The notes beneath the pieces are model-generated. The model was not told where the DNA came from. It searched no databases and was given only the letters and a program-made list of their open reading frames with translations. Made by a program: the position numbers and the translations under genes. From Tigriopus japonicus (taxonomy: Eukaryota; Arthropoda; Copepoda; Harpacticoida; Harpacticidae), in assembly GCA_010645155.1 (NCBI GenBank), contig CM021314.1, positions 1,932,641 to 1,996,640 of the forward strand: DNA of 64,000 nucleotides, read 5' to 3'. This document shows, piece by piece, positions 23,447 through 33,941 of this stretch. Position 1 is the stretch's first letter. Each line of letters starts with the position of its first letter.

Positions 23447-24353
23447 CAGAGATGGGGAGTAATTGTAATTACAATTGCATGTAATTGTAATTAATTACAT
23501 TTTTGGGCCAAGTAATTGTAATTGTAATTAATTACATTTTTGGGCCAAGTAATTGTAATTGTAATTAATTACATTTTTGGCCATGTAAATGACGAATTTT
23601 CAATTACAAATTACCAATTACTTTTCAAAATCTTACTTCTTTAAACTAACCATAAAACCATTTTTTTTAGCTTTCACTTGCAAAACAATTATTTTGTCAT
23701 GTATTTGCGGTCAATGTGATGCCACTAACAGATAGCTTTTGTTACAATACAAGTATCAAGTCACCCAATCACCAAGCTATGATGTTTAGATACGTTTTAA
23801 CTACAAGAGCTTTTGACCATGATATTTGTGTCAGAGGTAGGGATTTTCACAACCAAGGGCAGACAAATGAGGTGCAAAAATAGAGTTTAAAAAAATCATC
23901 ATAATTGATATATATGTACAAAGTTCGTAATTTCTAAAAAAGAAAAATATGCCTTGTGAGTGATGGCTTAAAAGTTTTTATATTTAAGATCATCCATAAG
24001 TTTTTGCCTTTTGTAAATCACTCTTTCAAATTAACCTTTCAGGCATTATGAGTTGCCAGGTGGTGCATCATTACCTAAAATGGCAAATCTGTATATTTTT
24101 TATCGTTTTAAGAAGCAAAAGGGTGGAAAAGACGGAAGAATTGTAATTGACATGTAACTGTCATGTAATTAACATGTAATTGTCATGTAATTGACATGTA
24201 ATTGAAGTCAATTACATTTTCGGATAATGTAATTGTAATTGTAATTAATTACACTTTTCGACAAAGTAATTGTAATTGTTATTAATTACATTTTTCGACA
24301 AAGTAATTGTAATTGTAATTAATTACATTTTTCAAGTAATTGACCCAACTCTG
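23447..24353 (+). mobile_element. hAT-type MITE, family B, rich in AATTGTAATTA words
   Basis: Starts CAGAGATGGGGAGTAATTG and ends (complement) CAGAGTTGGGTCAATTAC. Flanks GGGGCTAC (23439-23446) and GCTGCTAC (24354-24361) match at 6 of 8. Both subterminal regions are arrays of TAATTGTAATTAATTACATT units separated by TTTTGGGCCAAG or TTTTCGACAAAG. The unique centre (TTGCGGTCAATGTGATGCCA...) is shared with 28912-29863 and 36545-37090. No transposase. Confidence 0.8.
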
Positions 24354-24431
24354 GCTGCTACCCAATCGTTACCGACGCCGAAATTTTCAAGTATCAATGG
24401 ACGTATGAAATTTTGTAGTGGCCTACTTTTG

Positions 24432-24974
24432 GTATGGGAGTGATTACCGTATCATTTTACGGACCTGCTGCCGTCTATAACTGCCGTTAGCAGTGTAGGC
24501 TTGCCAAAAAAATCTCAGTTTTCAAGGGTCAGATTTTCGAAAAATGTTGCATTTATGAGCAATGGCATGATTAATGTATGTTGAGAAGTATTGCAAAGTA
24601 ATTCGAAAACAATTGGAGAGATTGGAAGCCTTTAATTACACAAATTATTTGTTTTTAGGTTTAGTTGCCTCAGGAACCGATCTCCTCTGGCCATCTTATT
24701 ATTCAAAGTCGGGCATTCCTAATTTCAAAGTTCGGAAGAACCCTCTCAACTTATGTAGTGAAATTCTAGATGAAAGCAACAAAACATACTTTTTTCAAAA
24801 ACAATGTCAAGAATTGCTATTTCAACTTCATGTTGAGCAGATAAGAAAGGCATTGTTGCAATCACCAGGCCTAAACCTTCGTTTTAGTTACCTCGCACGC
24901 TCATCAGAAACACAGATCTTCCGAACTTTTTTTCCCGCCAAAAATGATGACGTCAATAGTAATTGCTGTAATTG
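24432..24974 (+). repeat. Dispersed repeat C with a partial open frame
   Basis: Nearly the same sequence lies inverted at 43546-44090. The left end is GGGAGTGATTACCGTATCAT; a related end also sits at about 36073-36097. An open frame (24574-25056) encodes LFLGLVASGTDLLWPSYYSK..., and the other copy carries the start of the same frame before diverging. The protein is unrecognised. It may be a fragment of a larger transposon. Confidence 0.6.
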
Positions 24975-25467
24975 GTTTCCATTAAGAGACCTTGTGTTCC
25001 ATTACGCTGTTTGGAGTGAAATGGACGAATTTGCAGAATGTGTACCTTTCATATGAAGGTGAAACTTTGGCAGAAACCTGCAATACGAGAAATATAATTG
25101 TATCGAAGGTTGCTTTAGAGGCAAAACAAGTAAATTTATGAAGTTCCACAGCAGCAAGAATAAAACGAAATGAAAATGAAAGTCACCAACAAAGCAAAAA
25201 TATTGCATCTAACTCTTTTGAGGAAAATCTTATGACAACACATGTTTGTGAAAGTTCTTGTTAGTTCTGAAAGTTAACAATTCATTTGGGATTACAAGAG
25301 GTAAGACTGCAATGTTCTTGTTGTCAGGGAAATTGTCAAACTTTCAATTTGGGAAGCAACACTGTTTTGTTAATTATCATTAGATTAGTTGACAGTCCAT
25401 GATTTATTTCTCTCTGGACAGCACGGGTTTTAAGCTCATTTTTGTACAGCCACCCAATTGGTTGACC

Positions 25468-25705
25468 GGACAGAGTGGGGCAGCAGTATTGCCAATAATT
25501 GGAAACATCCACTGCAGCAAGACATGGGACAAAAGGACTATTTATAATATGCAATTTGGTTGAATTGAACATATGTTTTGAACACAAGAGAAACGACATG
25601 ATAGGTTCAATTCAACCAACTTGCATTTAATGAATAGTCCTTTTGTCCCAAGTCTTCATACAGCAGATGTTTCAAATTAATGCCAATACTGCTGTCCATT
25701 CTGTA
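25468..25705. repeat. Hairpin with about 100-bp arms
   Basis: GGGACAAAAGGACTATTTAT on the left is matched by ATGAATAGTCCTTTTGTCCC on the right, and GGCAGCAGTATTGCC by GCCAATACTGCTGTCC, around a roughly 30-bp loop. Confidence 0.7.
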
Positions 25706-25752
25706 TGAGCAAATCATTGAAGGGCTTGAAGTCACTTGTCAGTTGTTGTAGT

Positions 25753-25965
25753 CCCAGGGTCGGCAACCGCTTTTGGGTCAAGGCCTGCAAATTTGTTTTC
25801 ATGTAGCCAGGGGCCCACCAAACAGACGTTGGTAGGCTCAGGGACCCAAAAATTAATGATCAAAGAGCTTTGGGCCCCATTGCATAGTGCTATAGATGTC
25901 TCGCGGGCCCACGATTTTCGACTTTCCCCATGGCTCCTGGGCCCACCAAAAAAACACCAGATTTG
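25753..25965 (+). mobile_element. hAT-type MITE, family A, right end lost
   Basis: CCAGGGTCGGCAACCGC then GGTCAAGGCCTGC and GGGCCCACCAAACAGACG follow the 11516-11731 copy. The terminal CACATGTGGGC...GGTTGCC part is missing. Confidence 0.7.
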
Positions 25966-26059
25966 GGCGTTGTATTTTAGGGTTTTGTTTTTTTAGTTTT
26001 GACCAAATTTTGGGTCATCTTGCCAAGGTTTTTTTGATATTGAAGGATCATTCAGTAAC

Positions 26060-27121
26060 ATCTATGATGTTGCGTTAGTTGTTCTTCAAGGTTTCATTTT
26101 AGGTCCGCGCCTTTCTTCCTCCTATCAACATCAAATGCTGATGACACGAAATTAGTATGAGGGAGGAGACGTCAGGACCCAAAAAGTCTAGTTGATGATT
26201 GGGGTTGCCAAGAGGAACATGGCATTGAACAGGATTCCGCACGATGACATATGGGCCGTCAAATTTAGTGGTGCTGCTCAAAGACAATGGAGAGTGTGAT
26301 ATTGAGCAGGTATTGTCCATGAAGGATTCAGGGGTTGTCATCCAAGAGGATAGAAAATTTGATAAGCATATCCAGTTGAAAGTGGGTAAGGCATTTCAAA
26401 CGTGTGTGGCTGGATCTATCGCACTTTCCAGTGCAGAGATAGTGTTACAATGTTAACTCTGTACAAGGTCCTTGCTCTGTACAAGTCGATAGTTCAGTTT
26501 CATCTTGAATATGCCTCACCCATTTGGGCTTCAAAGGGTTCGACAGGTTGGCAAAAGGTTGAGCAGGTCCAAAGATGTTTCATTAGGAACATCACAGGAA
26601 TGAGAGAGCTCTCGGATTGGGAGAGACGCCAGAAGTTAAGCCTGTACATTACTCAGAGAAAGTATGAAAGATATCTCATAATGATGAATGTTTTCAAAAG
26701 CGTTCATGGGCTCTGTCATAACCCAGGTTTTGAGATCAGTTGTAGCGACTGTAGAGGTTTTACTTGTACACTGAGAGCGCCTCCAAATCCCAAGGAATCG
26801 AGGCTAGTTCGAACAATGAAGTCCTCCAATTTGTTGCCCATTAGTCTTCGTCGGGAATATGTGGGAGCTGATTTTCTAACAACATTTAAGGCAGGATTGA
26901 ACACATTTTAGAATAACTATTTCTGATGAACCCACCATTCAAGGGTTGTCCAGATCTAGCAACAGTAAATTGTTGGTAGACCTAATACCATAAAGTGCTA
27001 ATTTTATCCAAAAACGTTAATGATTTATTTTCTTCCCAGGAAGAACCCCATTCCATGAGCGGTGATACAAATTATCATAAAAGTTATAAAATAGAATTAC
27101 AATAAAAATAAAAATAAAAAT
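26060..27121 (+). pseudogene. CR1/jockey-group LINE, 5'-truncated 3' end with AATAAA-repeat tail
   Basis: Begins around the polymerase motif equivalent to VPQGSILGP, retains a broken ADDTKLV block, then follows the C-terminus of the LINE at 38239-40878 (LKDNGECDIEQV, HIQLKVGKAFQTC, SIVQFHLEYASPIWA, RNITGMREL). Stops and frameshifts break it near 26160 and 26450. The 3' UTR ends in (AATAAA)-like units at about 27100-27121, the likely true 3' end of the family. Confidence 0.82.
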
Positions 27122-27828
27122 CCGAAACCCTAAAAAGAGTCTAGAGGTATAAATGTGAAATAAAATACCGCCAACGATATTCCAAATGATATTCTATGCT
27201 CATAGAAATGTGCACAGGAATAGAAGTGGGTGAGACTAGCTCTAAGTAAAAACATGGTATTTTGATGTAACAGATGAATTGCTTTTATCAAGTTATCTTT
27301 TAAGTCATTGCAAAATATCACAATATTCCAAAATGCCTTTTGGAGATTTGTTGATTGGCCAAATATCATACACAAACTATAATTTTATGCAGTAACGCTA
27401 ATGAATAACTTTCTTAACAGGGATTGACATAGCTTGTTGCGGTAATAAAAAGCCACGAACCAATAAAAAAGATTTAATCTGTTGGTGCTAGAATTGGGCT
27501 CAGATGGTGCGGTTCCATTAAAGGATCCAGTAAATAACAGTTGAGTCGTGGGTCTTATGTTTACTGCGCTGATTCCAATGCCTCAAGAATATGAAAATCG
27601 AATCACATTAGTGGTCTTCATATAGTGAATACTCTCACGTCATCAGGTGCATTTGAAGCATAATAGTTGTGTTCCGAGTTTAATTGAGGACAGTAACGTT
27701 AACATGCCACCTTAAGTAAAGCTAAAGTGAAGTTTTGCGTATCTTTATTATCCGTATGAAATTACAAGCATCGGTAGTATTTTTCTGGGGGTCTCATCCC
27801 TCTCAGGTTATCCAACAAGCAGTCTAAT
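27122..27828. other. No gene seen
   Basis: Region downstream of both the LINE tail and the minus-strand secreted-protein gene. No supported coding. Confidence 0.3.
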
Positions 27829-28261
27829 CTAGTTGATAATTGCACGAAACACGGTTCCGACTGTGCCATTAACGAAGTTATAGTTGGTCTTCACCCTATT
27901 ACCAAAGAGTCCAAATCGATTTCTGATCACCACCTCGCACACTCGGAACGAATTGTCAACGCCCACATTCTAAAAAAGGGGAATTTGAATTTGAATTTGA
28001 ATATCCCAAATTTCGAAATTTTACAATTTCATGCCTTACCGAGAGGAATGCTTGATCATTTCGAAAGTCACCTTGGATCAACTCTGGAGCATTGTCTCCA
28101 GTGGCCTCAGCCCCGCAATCATTATTGTTGCTGGTGTCATCATTCCTTGGAACAAAATAGCTTCGAGACCAAGTTGTTCCCCAGAAAAAGGATTGGCCTT
28201 GCTCAATGGTCATGGCCATGAAGAAAACTCCCAAAATGAAAAGCTTACCGTTGGTAAACAT
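27829..28261 (-). CDS. Small secreted protein family, copy 1 (two exons, 120 aa)
   Basis: Exon 1 is 28261-28040 and exon 2 is 27969-27829, phase 0, with donor GTAAGG and acceptor TTTTTTAG. It starts MFTNGKLFILGVFFMAM, a signal peptide probably cleaved near GQS|FFWG. The mature chain of about 95 residues carries RSYFVPRNDD, two cysteines (NDCGAEA and FRVCEVV) and a conserved end VFRAIIN. The paralogues at 32842 and 44768 have the same exon layout, so the split gene is real. I know no domain that matches. The two Cys could form one disulfide or pair chains. A TATA-like CATAAAAAG lies about 60 bp upstream of the ATG. Confidence 0.82.
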
Positions 28262-28911
28262 GTTGCGCTACTCTTCCTCTGAATGTAATTGTGAATCCAA
28301 GTTCTCCATGCAAGTGCTTTTTATGTGAAAAGGATAATGCAATTCGAAAGGAAGATTCTGGGAAAATGTAGGAAAAGCAGTTTGGTACTCTTGCAAACAA
28401 CACTTGATTTCATGTGAAATACTCGTGGAAAAACAGTCCTCCTTAGTCTTATTCACGTCATTTGTCATTTTATCATTAAAACATTTATCATTAGCCATAA
28501 TTTATCCTAACATCCTTAAAGTGGTGGTTGAATTGAAACGAAAGTATAGACAAACACTCCATTTTTACAAAACGTAATTTGCTTTAAAAATAGTATGTTT
28601 CCCACTCTTCTCCTCATTTCCTCAATTCTTTTCAATTTTAGTAACCCATACATTCCCATTCCAAGGATTTTCTTGCCACTTAAAATACCCGCTTGGCAAA
28701 CCAAGAGTTACTTTGCCATTGTAATGGGTGAGTGTATGTAATTGTCCGAATTCAGCTGCGAATTCTGGAGAATCCTTTTGAACTTTTGTTTTATAGGTAA
28801 TGTAAATAAAGTGACATTAATCCTAATTATATTGCATTTCTTCATAAACTGTTGGCTATCACGCAGGAAAATTAACATGGACGTGGGAACAGGCCCGCCA
28901 TGGGCCCTCAC

Positions 28912-29863
28912 CAGAGTAGGGTCAATTACTTGAAAAATGTAATTGATTACAATTACAATTACTTTGTCGAAAAATGTAATTAATTACAATTACAATTACA
29001 TCATCCGAAAATGTAATTGACTTCAATTACAATTACATGTCAATTACAATCCTTCCGTCTTTTTCACGCTTTTGCCTTTTCAAAACGATGAAAAATAGAC
29101 AGATCTGCCATTTTTAAATGGCGATGCACCAACTAACAACTTATAATGCCTGAAAGGTTAATATGAACGAGTGGTTACTGATTTACAAAAACCAAAAGTT
29201 TATGAACGGGCTTAAATATCAAAACTATTATGCCATGAACCACAAGGCATTTTTTCTTTTCCAGAAAATAACACGAACTTTATACACATATAGCAAGTAT
29301 GACGATGTTTCAAAACTTTATTTTTCCTCCTCCTTTGTCTGCCATTTGTTGTGAAAAGCTCCAACTCCTGACACAAAAATCATGGTCAAAAAGCTATTTT
29401 AGTTATAAAGTTTTGAAACATCATAGCTTGGGTGTGTATTGTAACAAAAGCTACTTGTTAGTGGCATCAAATTGACCGCAAATTGATGACAAAATAATTG
29501 TTTTGCAAGTGAAAACTCAAAAAATCAATTGATATTATGGTTAATTTGAAGAAGTAAGAGTTTGAAAGGTAATTGGTAATTTGTAATTGAAAATTCGTCA
29601 ATTACATGGCCAAAAATGTAATTAATTACAATTAGAATTGCTTGGCCCAAAAATGTAATTACTTACAATTAGAATTGCTTGGCCCAAAAATGTAATTAAA
29701 TACAATTAGAATTGCTTGGCCCAAAAATGTAATTAATTACAATTAGAATTACTTGGCCCAAAAATAATCAATTGCAATTACATGTGATTGTAATTGCAAT
29801 TACATGTAATTGTAATTGAAATTACGTAATTGTAATTGCAATTACAATTACTCCCCAACCCTG
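28912..29863 (-). mobile_element. hAT-type MITE, family B, perfect 8-bp TSD
   Basis: 952 bp between identical GCCCTCAC at 28904-28911 and 29864-29871. Ends are CAGAGTAGGGTCAATTAC and (complement) CAGGGTTGGGGAGTAATTG. Arrays of AATGTAATTAATTACAATTA separated by TTGGCCCAAA occupy both flanks. The centre matches 23447-24353 in reverse. Confidence 0.9.
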
Positions 29864-29904
29864 GCCCTCACTTGATCCCACTGCATGTAATACCGTCCTC
29901 CTTG

Positions 29905-30517
29905 TATCGTCCAAAGTTTTTCCGATAGGTAATCTCATGTCCGGTATCAGAATGGTTCTCTGTCTGTGGGTGTGGACAAGAAGCACTGGAATCATAGAGT
30001 GGGAGGCTAGCAATGAGAATAATGATTTTCAGTAATAACAATTCAATTACGTTCTTCTGCAAATGAGACCTTGCATATGTTGACATGAATACGCATTTCA
30101 ATTTTCAGCTCAATCGAACGTCAGAGTCAAAAGTTATGCTCACTCAAAGTTCCGTGCAAATCCTACCGAGTATGAATGAACTAGCCCTTGTGTGATAATC
30201 GTTTTACCACAAAAGGGCGAGTTCATTCATTCTGTGCTCTCTTCAGTACATAAGTTTGAGAAGAAATAACTTTTCACTCCGGCATTCGATTGGGCTGAAA
30301 TTTGAAATACGTGTTCTTCTTAATGCAAGCCAGGTCTCATTTGCAGAAGAACGCAAAAGGGTGGTTTCTGCTGGAAATCATAATTCTCATTGCTAGCCTC
30401 CCACTCCATGATTTCCGTGCTTCTTGGTGTGGATTAACGTCAAAAAGTTCCCTGAGAAAGGTCGGGGAGGAGAATCGAACCTGGGTGCGCTAACCACGAC
30501 GCCATGTCTCCTCCCAA
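29905..30517 (-). mobile_element. SINE family 1 (minus), split by a foldback element
   Basis: 29905-29976 matches the body of the SINE at 1533 (CTGTCTGTGGGTGTGGA, complement). 30427-30517 matches its head, including the B-box (complement GAATCGAACC) and A-box GTGGTTAGCGCA. About 20 bp between the boxes is deleted. The two halves are separated by the element at 29977-30426. Confidence 0.77.
29977..30426. mobile_element. Foldback element inserted in a SINE
   Basis: Ends CAAGAAGCAC/GTGCTTCTTG. Arms of about 220 bp pair throughout (GTGGGAGGCTAGCAATGAGA against TCTCATTGCTAGCCTCCCAC). The flanks GTGTGGA at 29970-29976 and 30427-30433 are the duplicated SINE target. Confidence 0.85.
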
Positions 30518-31056
30518 ACGACTTGAGTTTGATTAGATTTTCCTCTGGTTAGCCTAAAATTGGAACAACGACTTTCGCCAATAGCCGTGCGTCCAGGTCT
30601 TCAGTGATCGGGTCACTTCTGTGACCCGATAGTGATTTTAATCACAATTCCAATCATTCTGGGTTCAAATTCGATCAAGGAGTGATCTGGAAATTTAACC
30701 TAAAGTACAATTACCGTACAAGTATTCCAGGTCCTTGTCCAAGTAGACGAGAACGCTTACCTCAGAGTTTTTCCGCAAGACGTGACTCAATCGTAATGGG
30801 AAATATGTCAATTTTACAGCCACATCAGTTGTGGAGACGTCAAACGTTGGTCTACACTGCGGGGAGGACTCTTCCTTAGGGAAATGGATGTGTCATTTTG
30901 ATCCGTAGTATATTGTTCTAAATATGTTATGGCTAATGTAGGCATATGGCGACTGCTCAACGCTAATGCTCATTGCAACGACTGAGACCACTTAACCAAA
31001 CAAAACTTAAGTACCAAAGCAAAGGCTAATTGGAAAGTAATTGTATGAGCTTCGTA
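30518..31056. other. No gene seen
   Basis: A small palindrome GATCGGGTCAC/GTGACCCGAT sits near 30607-30631. An open frame at 30682-30879 has no recognisable content. Confidence 0.3.
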
Positions 31057-31435
31057 AAGGTGCCGTTACACGATACGTTTTATAAGTCCGGATGTTATGT
31101 GCACTAATTCAAATGGCTCAAGTATACCAAAGCAGAGTAAACATAACGCTGCTCGAGTATAGTTTCCATACATAAGCTGAGTTTGAAAGGCAGCTGATGT
31201 ACAGAGACTATACTCGAGCAGCGTTATTCTTACTCTACTTTGGTATACTTGAGCCATTTGAATTAGTGCACCTAACATTCGGGCTTATATCACAGTTTGA
31301 GACTAACTTCAACATCACAGATGTACGATCCCACAACCTCTAAGGGAGACTTCCTTTCTAGCAAATGGAAAAATTGTAACTGTGACTTGAAAGTGTGTCT
31401 CGATCTGTGATATAAAACGTGCAGTGTAATCGAAC
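31057..31435. mobile_element. Foldback element with nested palindromes
   Basis: Inner arms of about 80 bp pair (CAAATGGCTCAAGTATACCA against TGGTATACTTGAGCCATTTG, and CGCTGCTCGAGTATAG against CTATACTCGAGCAGCG). Outer ends CGTTACACGATACGTTTTAT and (complement) GATTACACTGCACGTTTTAT also pair, as do two TTATATCACAG/CTGTGATATAA words. Confidence 0.75.
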
Positions 31436-31964
31436 CTAAAACTCATCAATACTTTTCTACATATAGTAATATCAGAAAAACATATTCTAAGTTTTGCTCT
31501 ATTTGCTTATTAATGTACTAGTGATGGACTGAAAGAACTTTCACGAAATTCCCGCCGAAATTTTGGCTTCAGTTATGCCCACTGAAACCGAAATATGCAT
31601 GCATTACAAAGAGTGGAGTTTAAGAAAAAATGGAGCATTTTTCATATCCAAAATCCTCTGCAAAACATTGTGACATGACAAAGCTTGCTTTAAGCATAGA
31701 TAAATAGAATAGAGATATCTCAATTTTGACGTCGACAAAACCGCCCTCTATGAGGGATTACCTAACAACATTGGTAAAAATGATTGTTTCATAAGGAACG
31801 TCATAGAGTGCGCCACCGTGTTTGTAACGCAAATATCCTTTTTGAAGTTCGATTCTCAGAGTCAATTCAGAAAATACAGCCTACGTCATCTAGAGGTCAC
31901 GGATCTCCGCACTGTCACGGCGGTCTGCCTGCTTAGCTAGAATTGAGAAGTCTGGGGGTAGTTT

Positions 31965-32305
31965 GTGCTTTAAGTAAGCGCTTTAACTCATACCGTTAAC
32001 GGCAAAATAGGGCCGTTGGCTGTGCTGCGTTGCTCAGCCCATTTTGGCGAATCCAAGTTTTTCCCCATTAAAGCGTCCATTCAATGATTCAAGGTCCCTG
32101 AAAACGATCAATTTGTATTTCACGTAAATATACCGTGTAGTATACCACGTAAAGTAAAGTTGTTTCCCATTGAATTGTGGGTCCAAAAAGTGCCATGATG
32201 TCTTTGGGCATTTTGATTCAAACCTAAATAGCCATTCGGAACACCGTGCCCTGTTTCACCGCTAGCGGTACTTTAAAAAAAGGCTCACTTGAAGAAACCT
32301 CCGTC
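31965..32305. mobile_element. Foldback element family 2, shorter copy
   Basis: CATACCGTTAACGGCAAAAT and GGCCGTTGGCTGTGCTG match the arms at 2866-3535. The right arm carries CACCGCTAGCGGTA and GGCTCACTTGAAGAAACC in complement. Confidence 0.6.
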
Positions 32306-32348
32306 ATGTCCCAATACATCCAAATTTTTCAAATTCGATTAGCCCTCC

Positions 32349-32460
32349 TTCGCTTTTCCGCTGTACCCAGTTTTCCACTGTACCCAGTATTCCGCTGTAC
32401 CGAGTTTTCCGTTGTACCCAGTTTTGCTGTGTTGAGTTATCCCATGTACCGAGTTATCCT
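32349..32460 (+). repeat. Short tandem array, about 15-bp unit
   Basis: Seven to eight imperfect copies of TTCCGCTGTACCCAGT. Confidence 0.75.
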
Positions 32461-32776
32461 GGAACCCAAGCACATAACTAACGAAAGCAAGTCTAAATTT
32501 CGCATTTCAATGTACTCCTTGCTTCCTTTCCGCGAATATGAATTGCAGACCTACTTAATTAAATTGAATTAAAAAGTTATCAACGACTAACATTGGGTTA
32601 ATTATGCATGTATAGCTTTGCGAGGGCATTTTTTAGAAGAAAAATGAATAATGCCTGAAATGGCCCTTGTTTTACACGAAAACATGTCAGGAAAAGCAAC
32701 TCTAAATTTTAAATTTCAATGAACGCCTCGCTTCCTTTCTGCGAATAAGCCTTGCAGACCTACTATATTACATTCG

Positions 32777-32786
32777 ATATAAAAGG
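32777..32786 (+). promoter_or_regulatory. TATA box of secreted-protein gene copy 2
   Basis: ATATAAAAGG 56 bp before the ATG at 32842. The identical box is at 44703-44712 before copy 3. Confidence 0.65.
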
Positions 32787-32841
32787 CCTTCACATCATAG
32801 CAAGAACTCATACTTACATTTAACGTAAGCATCAGAACATC

Positions 32842-33263
32842 ATGTTTTCTTGCAATCAACTCGTCATCCTTGGAGTGTGTTTCATGGCCTTGTCCGTTGA
32901 GCAAGGCCAATCCTTTTTCTGGGGAACACGTTGGGAACGGAGCTATTTCGTCCCAAGACTTGACTCCACCAACAACGATAATGATTGCCGGGCTGAAGCT
33001 AATGGGAACAATGCTCCAGCACTAATCCAAGGAGACTTCAGACATGATCAAGGATTTCTCTCGGTAAGGCAATGATTTCTCAAAAATGGCCATTTTAAGA
33101 ATCAACAATCCCTCTTTTTCAGAATGTGGGCCTCGACAATAGGTTCCGCGTTTGTGAGGTGGTGGTTCAAAGGAGATTTGGATTGTTTTTTAGACAAGTG
33201 CTTACCAACTACAACTTTGTCAGTGGAACTGTTGGCTCCCTGTTTCGAGCAATTATCAACTAA
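32842..33263 (+). CDS. Small secreted protein family, copy 2 (two exons, 120 aa)
   Basis: Exon 1 is 32842-33063 (TCG|GTAAGG) and exon 2 is 33123-33263 (TTTTTCAG|AAT), phase 0, with a 59-bp intron. The signal peptide MFSCNQLVILGVCFMALSVE probably ends at GQS|FFWG. The mature part has WERSYFVPRLDS, NDCRAEANGNN and FRVCEVVVQRRFGLFF and ends LFRAIIN. It is almost identical to copy 3 and clearly diverged from copy 1. The duplicated block, including a TATA box, suggests both young copies can be transcribed. Function unknown; the family may be specific to this lineage. Confidence 0.85.
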
Positions 33264-33420
33264 GGCATGGACATCTAGAATCTGTGGAGAAGTTCTTGAC
33301 TAAGGGAAACTTTGTGAAGCAGTTTGTTTGAACAAAGATTAAACCTTGGTAGTGAATTGGATTAATGTCCAGATTTATGTTGAAAATATATGAAACTGCA
33401 ACAAGTCATACCCTGACAAA

Positions 33421-33941
33421 TTGCTTGATATATGAGTGTTGCGAAACATGTTGCACGTCGCAACGTTTAGAAACAACTATGATTACTGATGGGAACAAAC
33501 GAAATTATAGTTATCAAGGGCTAATTAACAGTTATGATTTTGACCATGACGTGTCTTTTTCAAATAACGACTAACTGAACCGAGAAACTTATGAACCGTG
33601 GAGACTTTTAACCGAAACTGAAAGTTTTCACTGACAGAGGTCTGAACCGAAATTGAAACTAAAACCGGCTAACTTAAATATCATTTCTAAATGCTCTGGA
33701 GTGCTCACAACCCTCCCCTGGGTGTAGATAAAGCCGTTTGTATGAGAAATACAAACCAGTTTAAAGTAAATCTCTCCACTCACATGTTGAGTTGCTTTGC
33801 TTCTACTGTGCCTGTTACATGGTGGGCACATTGTTTCTGTGGAGGGAGAAAGGAAGGTAGGCTTGAGGTGTTATTATGCCACTGTCACAACCCCACAGAG
33901 GAAATAACAGTGCCGAGATCGATTGGCCATTGGGGTGGGTT
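33421..33941. other. No gene; decayed MITE pieces
   Basis: 33560-33665 carries CCGAAACTGAAAGTTTT-type words like the MITE at 48442-48690. The rest is unassigned up to the minisatellite. Confidence 0.35.

Larger units (their letters stand above)
32549..33420 (+). repeat. Segmental duplication, left copy
   Basis: Matches 44477-45310 almost base for base, covering promoter, both exons and intron of the small secreted-protein gene. It differs mainly after the stop codon, where this copy has about 40 extra bases. A piece of its promoter (CTTGCTTCCTTTCCGCGAAT) also occurs at 32520-32540, just upstream. Confidence 0.85.
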
